In this document: piece by piece, positions 56,901-64,000 of the stretch
Layout of the letters: each line of letters opens with the position of its first letter
Position numbering within the stretch: position 1 is the stretch's first letter
Assembly: GCF_002836255.1 (NCBI RefSeq)
Contig: NZ_PJAU01000056.1
Span: 122,140-186,139, forward strand
Direction: 5' to 3'
DNA length: 64,000 nt
Source: Colwellia sp. 75C3
GTDB taxonomy: Bacteria; Pseudomonadota; Gammaproteobacteria; Enterobacterales; Alteromonadaceae
The notes under the pieces: model-generated
Told to the model about the DNA's origin: nothing
The model's database searches: none
What the model saw: only the letters and a program-made list of their open reading frames with translations
Made by a program: the position numbers and the translations under genes

Positions 56901-57074
56901 TTATTTAAATAGGCCCTGCTGTTTATCTTCTATGGCTTCTCGCCATCCGCCAAGCCATTCTGACTTTATTGCATCAATTTGGTACGGGCAATGTTCCTTA
57001 GAACGACCAGATATACCTGCTTGGTAACCTCTTGTATGTGCCCTATTTTGGCGATCGCGTTTTTGCCGCTTCAT
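56901..57074 (-). CDS. rmf: Ribosome modulation factor Rmf
   Basis: The 57-residue protein MKRQKRDRQNRAHTRGYQ...GISGRSKEHCPY...SEWLGGWREA matches E. coli Rmf across most of its length. Rmf dimerises 70S ribosomes into inactive 100S particles in stationary phase. I chose the ATG that gives MKRQKRD; the frame is open further upstream to 57116. A second ATG immediately before it is equally possible. Confidence 0.95.
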   Translation of the reverse strand: MKRQKRDRQNRAHTRGYQAGISGRSKEHCPYQIDAIKSEWLGGWREAIEDKQQGLFK

Positions 57075-57243
57075 CATAAATACACGCTCCTTTGTTTTTT
57101 TTAATAGAGAGTTCAATATCCGTTGCGATAAGTAATCATTGTTCTAGTTCAAGCTAATTCGTCAAACAGATATTGCGCAACTCCATTAAGCATAGTTCAA
57201 GAAAGCCTAAATACAATGATTAAAGTTGATAAATCCAAGACAT

Positions 57244-57272
57244 AAAAAAAGCACGCGAAGGTGCTTTTTTTT
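57244..57272 (-). terminator. Terminator of the DUF3466 gene
   Basis: AAAAAAAGCAC / GTGCTTTTTTT with loop GCGAAG lies just downstream of the DUF3466 gene. Confidence 0.85.
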
Positions 57273-57323
57273 ATACTTAATTATCAGTAATTAAGCGTTG
57301 AAACTTAATTACTCATCATAAAT

Positions 57324-59153
57324 TTATTTGTTAAGTTTTCTACGACGAATGCCAAAGAGGGTAAATAGTGAAAGCAATACTATGGAGCTAATACTTGCTC
57401 CTTGTCTTTCTACCTTATCTTCAACCAAGCCGCAATCGTCTACTACACCACCTTCAATAGGTTTAAGTAATACAGCTCGAACTACATCAATTTCCAGCGG
57501 ATTACCACTTTCATCAAGTATCAATTCACCTTTAGCATCTTTTCTTTCAGATTTAACAATGGCATTAGCAGAAATATAACCGTCATCATTAATATCGTTT
57601 GCTTTAATAATATTATACGCTGATTTACATTCTAACAAGGTATTAATGTCAATGATAACAGGCGAGTCACTAGAAGTATCAAACAAGAAGCCTGCCGTAC
57701 GACGCGGGTTATCTGAACTATCATTATGGGTTTCTATTTCGCCTTCTCCAACAATAACACCAGCACTATTTACTGAAAAAGCAGTACTTTTTGAGGTGGT
57801 AAAGAAATCCTTAGGAGTGATAATTTCCATGTCACTTTCAGCTACATCAGTCTTCACATAGAAAAACTTTTTAACGAACGTATTAATATTCGTGGTATAG
57901 CCAACAACTAAACCACTATCATTAATGTCATTTGCGCGCGAAAAAGGAAAAGGGCTACTTGTACCAAAGCGATAATGTATCTGATTAAAATCTAAAACTT
58001 TACCTTCTTTAAACATTACCGCATAAGAGCCGCTCATACGCTCAGTTGAAGTTGGCGTAGTGACATCTGAGCTATCCCAACCATGAGAGTAACCGACCGC
58101 GACATCATTATTATTAATAGCAAGTGCTTGACTAGAGAAAGCCCTATTATCATCAGCATGCGGGGTTATCAACAAACCTAGTTGTTCAGTTACCACTTCC
58201 TGGTCTGCCGATAACGTCGCCTTAAATGCTTGAATATGATACATACCATTTTGAATTTTTTGTACGCATATCTCATAAGGTATATCTTTTAATATATCTG
58301 GATCTGCACAACCGCCGGTTGTATCAAGTACAAACTCTTCTCTATTTACACCTAATTTATAACTACTATAACCAACAGCAGTACCATTGCCATTCATATC
58401 ATAGACGGCTGAAGTACCACCACCGTAACGAGATTCAATAGGTAAAACAGGAAAAATAGTCGAACCATTATCAGGGGTGAAGAATCCTCTCTGTCCGTGT
58501 TCTCTTACCCAGTGCGTATGAAGATTACCACTACTATCAGTAAACTCTGCCATTGGCAAATAAGGCGCCGATGCTGTGCCAAAGACAATATCATCCTCAG
58601 TTATACCTTCAATAACATCAACCGTAGAACGCGTAATTTCGTTTCCTGCACTGTAATCACCATCAAAACTAGTATCGAATATTCGTACTTCCGTAGATTT
58701 ACTGTCTGGTTGTCCTTCATTAATCATGGCTGCTGTATCTGCAACTATTTGATATTCAAAGTTTGGGTTTGAATTAGACCTATTCATCTCTTGAAGGTAC
58801 AACTTTGCCCAAGCTAAGTCATTCGCCGTTGGGTTACCTGCTTTTAATGCATCAAAATCTTCAATGATTCCAAGACCGAAGTAATAGTCTTCTCGTGATA
58901 TAGCTAAGTTTTTAATACTATTGAAATCATTCTCATCTAAGTATTGATACTGCACAGGAAAGTTATAGACATTTGTCCCCGAAACGGCCATAACCCCTTG
59001 GTTATTTTGTTTTTTACCGTAAGTATACTCAAGATTTTCTGCATTACCTTTGTCGACTACTTCATAAGTAGCAGCGTGGCTTAGATTAAGGAAACTAAGA
59101 CTTAAAGCACTAGTAACCCCTAACACCAATATATTTTTTGCAAATTGCTTCAT
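57324..59153 (-). CDS. DUF3466-family exported protein with C-terminal sorting-type tail
   Basis: The 609-residue protein has a signal peptide (1-27, ending LSHA). A DUF3466 body contains repeated 'A/D-I-N-x-x-D/N-x-A/V-V-G-Y' units (AINNNDVAVGYSHGW, DINDSGLVVGYTTNI, SVNSAGVIVGEGEI, DINDDGYISANAIV), which recall beta-propeller blades. The C-terminus ISSIVLLSLFTLFGIRRRKLNK has a hydrophobic helix and Arg cluster, as in the CTERM/rhombosortase-type surface-sorting tails. Such proteins are usually placed at the cell surface. Function is not established. It lies 86 bp after uup on the same strand. Confidence 0.82.
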   Translation of the reverse strand: MKQFAKNILVLGVTSALSLSFLNLSHAATYEVVDKGNAENLEYTYGKKQNNQGVMAVSGTNVYNFPVQYQYLDENDFNSIKNLAISREDYYFGLGIIEDFDALKAGNPTANDLAWAKLYLQEMNRSNSNPNFEYQIVADTAAMINEGQPDSKSTEVRIFDTSFDGDYSAGNEITRSTVDVIEGITEDDIVFGTASAPYLPMAEFTDSSGNLHTHWVREHGQRGFFTPDNGSTIFPVLPIESRYGGGTSAVYDMNGNGTAVGYSSYKLGVNREEFVLDTTGGCADPDILKDIPYEICVQKIQNGMYHIQAFKATLSADQEVVTEQLGLLITPHADDNRAFSSQALAINNNDVAVGYSHGWDSSDVTTPTSTERMSGSYAVMFKEGKVLDFNQIHYRFGTSSPFPFSRANDINDSGLVVGYTTNINTFVKKFFYVKTDVAESDMEIITPKDFFTTSKSTAFSVNSAGVIVGEGEIETHNDSSDNPRRTAGFLFDTSSDSPVIIDINTLLECKSAYNIIKANDINDDGYISANAIVKSERKDAKGELILDESGNPLEIDVVRAVLLKPIEGGVVDDCGLVEDKVERQGASISSIVLLSLFTLFGIRRRKLNK

Positions 59154-59239
59154 ACTACTTGCTTACTCTTTAAGGTTATTCTGTTCAATTCGTTATGTTA
59201 AACGAATTGAAGACTGTTATTTGGGACAATACTTAATGA

Positions 59240-61177
59240 CTATTGATCATCAAGTTCTTGCCATCTGGCGTAGACGATTTCAAGGTTTGACTCACTTTCT
59301 GCTAGCTGGTTCAAAACTTTTTGCGTTATTTTTTCATCTTGGCTAAAAAAGTTCGCATCGTTAACTTGTGCTTGAAGTGAATCAATCAAACTTTCTACTT
59401 CATCAATTTTACCTGGTAGCATCTCAAGCTCACGAGCTTCTTTAAATGATAACTTCTTTTTCTTCGCTTCAGGTTCAGTTGATGCATTACTTTGTTCAAG
59501 CTGAACACTACTTTTAGACTGTTTGTCTTGGCTGACTTTTTTTTCCGCACCATCAGCCATATTATCACGCTGTACCTTCTTTAAGGCCAGGTAATCATCT
59601 ACATCATCGTAGCCACCAACAATCTGATTTATCTGTCCGGTACCGTCAAAATACAAACAAGTATTCACACAGTTATTAACAAAGTCGCGATCATGGCTCA
59701 CTAAAATAACGGTTCCTGCATAATTTGCAACAACTTCTTCAAGTAGCTCTAAGGTTTCAATATCGAGATCGTTAGTCGGCTCATCGAGAATAAGCAAGTT
59801 GCTAGGACGTAAAAATAATCTAGCAAGTAATAATCTATTTTTCTCACCACCTGATAAAGCTCTTACAGGAGTACGCGCTCTTTTAGGGCTGAACAAGAAG
59901 TCTTGTAGATAGCCTAATACATGTCGAGAACGACCATTAACGACAACCTCTTGTTTACCTTCACCGACAATTTCTTGCACGGTTAGGTTTAAATCAAGGG
60001 CTTCGCGATGTTGATCAAAGTAAGCAATATCTAAATTAACACCTGAACGCATTTTACCACTCGTAGCGGCTTGCTTTTCCATGATAAGTTTAATCAGCGT
60101 TGACTTACCTGTACCGTTAGCACCAATTAACGCTAATCGGTCATTTCGTGTAATAAGTAGGTTAAGGTTTTCAATCACTACATTATCACCAAAGGCAACT
60201 TTTACGTCTTCAGCTTCAAAGACTAGTTTGCCAGAGCGATCACCTTGAGTAATATTCATGGTGCTTTGATTACGCACATCACGACGGGCGGTACGTTCAA
60301 GACGAAGTTTTTCTAACGAGCGTACTCGGCCTTCATTACGGGTACGACGGGCTTTAACCCCTTGACGGATCCATACTTCTTCTTCTGCTAATTTTTTATC
60401 AAATAGCGCATTCTGTTGATCTTCAACTTGTAAATCATGCTGTTTTTGCTCGATATACAAATCATAATCACCCGGGTAACTTTTCAATTTACCACGATCT
60501 AAATCTAAAATACGGGTAGATAAACCACGGATGAATGCCCTATCATGGCTGATAAAAATAATAGTACCGGCAAAGTCTTTTAAGAATTGCTCTAGCCATA
60601 ACACACTTTCAATATCTAAATGGTTAGTAGGCTCATCGAGTAATAAAATATCCGGGCTGGTAACAAGTGCTTTAGCCAACGCAACTTTACGTAACCAACC
60701 ACCAGATAAGTCACAAATTTTTGCATCTGCATCTAATGATAACGTCGTCATGGCTTGGTCAATACGTTGTTCATCTAACCAAGCATTGGCTTTTTCAAGC
60801 TCTTCTTGTACGTTTGCTAACTTGTTAAGGTTTTTGTCACTTGGATCTTCGCCAATCAAGTGAATTAAGGCATGATAACGACGGATAAGTTCGGCGTTTT
60901 CTTTTACCCCTTCAGCAACATAATCAAACACAGAGATATCAGATGACTCTGGTGGATCTTGTTCTAACATTGACATTTTCATGGTGCTAGACTTTAAAAT
61001 TTGACCATCGTCTAAACCTTGCAAGTCCATTAATATCTTCATTAAGGTAGACTTACCTGCACCATTGCGCCCTACTAAACAGATGCGTTCGCCGGTTTGT
61101 ACACTTAAATCTGCTTTATTTAAAATTTTATCTTCGCCGAAGGCAAGCTCACCATTGGCTATTCTTAATAATTCCAT
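59240..61177 (-). CDS. uup: ABC-F ATPase Uup
   Basis: The 645-residue soluble protein has two ABC domains: Walker A GRNGAGKSTLMK, signature LSGGWLRKVALAKAL and Walker B ILLLDEPTNHLD in the first, then GANGTGKSTLIK, LSGGEKNRLLLARLF and LLILDEPTNDLD in the second. The linker is of ABC-F type. A C-terminal coiled coil (about 570-645) is the DNA/ribosome-binding tail of Uup. There are no transmembrane segments. It acts on ribosomes or branched DNA. It follows the glutaredoxin-like gene by 8 bp, so the two are in one operon. Confidence 0.95.
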   Translation of the reverse strand: MELLRIANGELAFGEDKILNKADLSVQTGERICLVGRNGAGKSTLMKILMDLQGLDDGQILKSSTMKMSMLEQDPPESSDISVFDYVAEGVKENAELIRRYHALIHLIGEDPSDKNLNKLANVQEELEKANAWLDEQRIDQAMTTLSLDADAKICDLSGGWLRKVALAKALVTSPDILLLDEPTNHLDIESVLWLEQFLKDFAGTIIFISHDRAFIRGLSTRILDLDRGKLKSYPGDYDLYIEQKQHDLQVEDQQNALFDKKLAEEEVWIRQGVKARRTRNEGRVRSLEKLRLERTARRDVRNQSTMNITQGDRSGKLVFEAEDVKVAFGDNVVIENLNLLITRNDRLALIGANGTGKSTLIKLIMEKQAATSGKMRSGVNLDIAYFDQHREALDLNLTVQEIVGEGKQEVVVNGRSRHVLGYLQDFLFSPKRARTPVRALSGGEKNRLLLARLFLRPSNLLILDEPTNDLDIETLELLEEVVANYAGTVILVSHDRDFVNNCVNTCLYFDGTGQINQIVGGYDDVDDYLALKKVQRDNMADGAEKKVSQDKQSKSSVQLEQSNASTEPEAKKKKLSFKEARELEMLPGKIDEVESLIDSLQAQVNDANFFSQDEKITQKVLNQLAESESNLEIVYARWQELDDQ

Positions 61178-61185
61178 AATTCTTC

Positions 61186-61458
61186 TTATGCGTTTCTGTT
61201 AACTAGTTGCGTTACTTGCGCTTGGGTAAATGGCCAAAACAGCTTAGTATTTTCATTGCTGTTTTGTGCTAACTTTTCGAGTACGGGAATATGTACACCA
61301 TATAACTCGACCAGTGTTTTCGTTTCATGATCAACACGCTCATTATCAATAATGTCAATTTGTATTAACTGCTCAGCCGTTAATACTGTTAAACATAATG
61401 TGAGCGCTTGTTCACATAAATGGCAACCTTCGCTGCCATATAAATTATACTTAATCAT
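61186..61458 (-). CDS. Glutaredoxin-like (DUF836) thiol protein
   Basis: The 90-residue thioredoxin-fold protein has the redox motif CHLC (about 11-14 in SEGCHLCEQAL) and the family pattern IDIIDNERVDHETKTLVELYGVHIPVLE, with a cis-Pro-like loop. It lies between rlmL (13 bp upstream) and uup (8 bp downstream), so the three are probably one transcript. The substrate is unknown. Confidence 0.88.
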   Translation of the reverse strand: MIKYNLYGSEGCHLCEQALTLCLTVLTAEQLIQIDIIDNERVDHETKTLVELYGVHIPVLEKLAQNSNENTKLFWPFTQAQVTQLVNRNA

Positions 61459-61471
61459 TATTACTATCTAT

Positions 61472-63619
61472 TTATGTCGCCGTGCGCTTAATAGACCAGC
61501 TATTATGAATGTGCTTGTTACGGGCGAAATCTTTATCACGCGTAACATCAGTCATTGCTTCTGCCGTTAAGCCCAACTCAGTCAATGCTTCAAAATCTAT
61601 TTTAAAGTTACGTTTGTTGTTAGTGAAAAATATTTCACCGCCTCTATTAAGTGATTTTAACGCATCCGTAATTAATACAACATGATCTCTTTGTACGTCA
61701 AAACTATCTTCCATACGCTTTGAATTAGAAAATGTTGGTGGATCAATAAATATTATGTCGAATTTATTAACATTCTTTTTCAACCAATCTAAGCAATCAG
61801 CTTGAATAAATTGATATTTATGACCGTTCAGCTTGTTTAAGGCAAAGTTATCTTCTGCCCAATTTAAATAGGTATTAGACATGTCTACAGTGGTAATCGA
61901 CGCTGCGCCTTGTACCGCTGCTTGTACTGATACCGAACCGGTATAAGCAAACAAATTAAGTAATGATTTGCCTTGAGATTTTTTAGCAACTATTTGACGC
62001 GTTTTTCGGTGATCTAAAAACAAGCCAGTATCAAGGTAATCCCATAAGTTAATTTTAAACAACGCGCCATGTTCATTAATAGTCAGAGATTGTTTCGTTT
62101 TTTCTAATCGTTCATATTGATTAGCGCCTCTTTGCTTAGCACGCGTTTTCAAAATCACTTTATCTCTTGGAATACCTAAAACCTTCGGCGCCCAATAAAT
62201 AACTTCTTGCAGACGTTTTTGCGCTTTATCTTCTTCAATAGTTTTTGGCGCGGCGTACTCTTGTATCACTAAGTACTCACCGTAAAGATCAATAGCAACA
62301 TTATATTCTGGGATATCACCATCATATAAACGGTAGGCTTCAATTTCATTTGATTTCAACCAGCCCTTTAAATTTTTACGGTTTTTCTTTAAGCGGTTAG
62401 CAAAGGCACTATCTTCTTCAGCAAAGTCAGATTGTGGGTTTGCCACATCTTTTGCCCCTTGCTTTGCATCAAGGTTATATAAAGCTAATTGACAATCTAA
62501 CGGACCATTTTTAAATTTGTAACGTTTAAAACTCGACAGTTTCAACATTGACAGTAAATCAACATTCGCCGTTAATATAGCAATACGCCAATCTTTAAAC
62601 TGCATTTTAAGTTTTTGACCGAATAAAACAAAGTTTTCTACTAACTCGGGTAATTCACCAATACGCTCACCATAAGGAGGGTTAAATAAAATGGTACCCG
62701 GTTGTCCGAAGGTATTATCCATGTCATTGGTGTTTTTGCAGGTATACTCTATATATTGGTGTAACTGTGCATTACGGGCATTTTGTTGCGCCGTTCTTAT
62801 TACACGTTCATCTATGTCGATACCAAAGACTTTTACTTTGAGGTTCGCCATGTTTTCTTCAGAGCTATCTATTGCTAACGCTAATTCTTTTTGCCAAACA
62901 GCGTTTTCATGAGATAACCAAGATTCAAAGCCCCATGACTGACGGTTAATCGCAGGTGCTTGCTTAGCGGCCATTGAAACAGCTTCAATCAAAATAGTGC
63001 CTGAACCGCACATAGGATCAACCAACGGCTTGCTGGTATCATTTAACCAACCCGAACGTATTATTAACGCTGCAGCTAAGTTTTCTTTTAAAGGTGCTGC
63101 ACCACTGTGCTCACGATAGCCACGTTGGAATAAACCTCGTCCGGAAAAATCAAGGAAAATGGTAACATGATCTCTTAGCAGACGAGCCTGAAAACTAATC
63201 TGTGGTGCTTTTTTATCAACATTAGGGCGTTCGAAACCTTGATCTCTAAATTGATCAACTATCGCATCCTTAATTGTTAAGCCACCAAACTGACTATTAC
63301 GAATTTCTTCGCTATAACCAACAAAGTCGACAGCAAAGGTTGTAGTCGAGTTAAAAATTTCTGGCCAGTTAATACTACTAGCGGCTTTAAACAACTCGTC
63401 CTTATCTTTCGATTCACCCTCACCTAGTTTAAGCATGATACGTGTCGCAAGACGTGTCCAAAGAGATATCTTATATCCCAAAGCTAAAGAGGCTTGAAAA
63501 TAAACACCTTCTGGTTTTTGTATAACGTTAAATGCGCCGAGACTTTTTATTTCATCGAACAGTAAAACTTCAATACCTGGAGAAGTTAAAGCTAAAAATT
63601 GTTGCGTGGATTCTTTCAT
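61472..63619 (-). CDS. rlmL: 23S rRNA methyltransferase RlmL (RlmKL)
   Basis: The 715-residue fusion makes m2G2445 and m7G2069 in 23S rRNA. It has an N-terminal THUMP domain, the RlmL methyltransferase (PLVDPMCGSGTILIEAVSMA, catalytic ILFNPPYGERIGE) and the RlmK methyltransferase (LLNLFAYTGSVSVQAAVQGA, IIFIDPPTFSNSKRM). I chose the ATG at 63619 (MKESTQQFLALTSPGIEVLL). The upstream in-frame codons to 63685 have no family counterpart. Confidence 0.95.
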   Translation of the reverse strand: MKESTQQFLALTSPGIEVLLFDEIKSLGAFNVIQKPEGVYFQASLALGYKISLWTRLATRIMLKLGEGESKDKDELFKAASSINWPEIFNSTTTFAVDFVGYSEEIRNSQFGGLTIKDAIVDQFRDQGFERPNVDKKAPQISFQARLLRDHVTIFLDFSGRGLFQRGYREHSGAAPLKENLAAALIIRSGWLNDTSKPLVDPMCGSGTILIEAVSMAAKQAPAINRQSWGFESWLSHENAVWQKELALAIDSSEENMANLKVKVFGIDIDERVIRTAQQNARNAQLHQYIEYTCKNTNDMDNTFGQPGTILFNPPYGERIGELPELVENFVLFGQKLKMQFKDWRIAILTANVDLLSMLKLSSFKRYKFKNGPLDCQLALYNLDAKQGAKDVANPQSDFAEEDSAFANRLKKNRKNLKGWLKSNEIEAYRLYDGDIPEYNVAIDLYGEYLVIQEYAAPKTIEEDKAQKRLQEVIYWAPKVLGIPRDKVILKTRAKQRGANQYERLEKTKQSLTINEHGALFKINLWDYLDTGLFLDHRKTRQIVAKKSQGKSLLNLFAYTGSVSVQAAVQGAASITTVDMSNTYLNWAEDNFALNKLNGHKYQFIQADCLDWLKKNVNKFDIIFIDPPTFSNSKRMEDSFDVQRDHVVLITDALKSLNRGGEIFFTNNKRNFKIDFEALTELGLTAEAMTDVTRDKDFARNKHIHNSWSIKRTAT

Positions 63620-63921
63620 GGTGAATTTCCGGAGTAAGCAGCAGAGTAATCTATGGGCGCGATTATATACGCAAACGCAAAGCACATAAACAAAAGTTAA
63701 CTTTTACTGACCTAAACTGCCTGATTTTTACACGTAACGAATGAGAATCATGCGAACAGTAATTTATTTATAAAAGCGCTTGCTTTATCGATGCTCTATC
63801 CTTACTATACGCATCGCTTTCAGGGAGTAACCTTTCTTCAAGCAACTTCACGCAATAAGAAGTAAAATATTGTGGCTTGTTTAAATATTTATTAGCAATA
63901 GTAATATTTGAACCATTCGGA

Positions 63922-63998
<77 letters not shown>

Positions 63999-64000
63999 AC

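Noticed and set aside
63741..63759. Fur-box-like sequence (AATGAGAATCATG core) upstream of rlmL
   Set aside because: Only the core matches the Fur palindrome and the outer arms do not. rlmL and tRNA-fMet have no iron link.

Overview
The window looks like a chromosomal segment of a marine, low-GC gammaproteobacterium of the Alteromonadales, most likely Colwellia or a close relative. Four things point there: protein sequences close to Shewanella/Vibrio orthologues but AT-rich in codon use, a complete TMAO respiration locus of the Shewanella type (torECAD), the enterobacteria-like order uvrY-uvrC-pgsA-tRNA(Gly/Cys/Leu), and several AT-rich hairpin repeats. The species call is inference from protein resemblance; no search was run.

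Layout. (1) 0.6-10 kb: deoD, a secreted endonuclease I, tkt, a large Oar-like TonB-dependent receptor and a RutR-like TetR regulator. Upstream of deoD, the nuclease and tkt lies the same RutR-type palindrome, each time covering the -35 box, so this block reads as a nucleic-acid scavenging regulon. (2) 10-13.1 kb: a DUF885-type metallopeptidase-like gene, then six intact tRNA-Val(UAC) genes followed by decayed copies of the same tRNA. (3) 13.7-25.7 kb: envelope lipoproteins, an S4 RNA-binding protein, a GNAT acetyltransferase, a pentapeptide-repeat/K+ channel fusion, proS, a GFA-family protein, alaA, a REC-DUF3369-HD-GYP c-di-GMP phosphodiesterase and a DUF4136 lipoprotein. (4) 25.9-28.7 kb: ilvI-ilvH behind a classical branched-chain attenuator; two tandem 121-bp copies of the 5' end of ilvH, each an open 42-codon frame, sit between the two genes. 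(5) 28.8-31.4 kb: an outer-membrane barrel protein and glnS.

(6) 31.7-42.6 kb: the TMAO respiration system. It has the torS/torT/torR phosphorelay, a TorF-type porin and torECAD. Tor-box-like sites lie before both the porin and torE. (7) 42.8-45.2 kb: a two-gene unit of a small ParA-type ATPase and a protein with a ribbon-helix-helix-like domain, a coiled coil, nineteen 9-residue repeats and a Sel1-like C-terminus. (8) 45.5-50.1 kb: a probable relic island bounded by a 54-bp direct repeat of the tRNA-Leu 3' half. It contains an IS256-family element, a transposase fragment and three genes for predicted secreted proteins, one a trypsin-like protease. (9) 50.1-51.6 kb: ten intact tRNAs (five Gly, four Leu, one Cys) and one broken tRNA-Gly. 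(10) 51.8-64 kb: pgsA, uvrC, uvrY, fabA with a FabR-like operator, rmf, a DUF3466 protein, uup, a glutaredoxin-like protein, rlmL and an initiator tRNA-Met.

Most genes are ordinary housekeeping. The parts that deserve attention are the RutR-like regulon, the ilvH 5' duplications, the ParA/repeat-protein pair, the decaying tRNA arrays with the tRNA-bounded island, and a family of 250-265 bp palindromic (MITE-like) repeats lying next to promoters.
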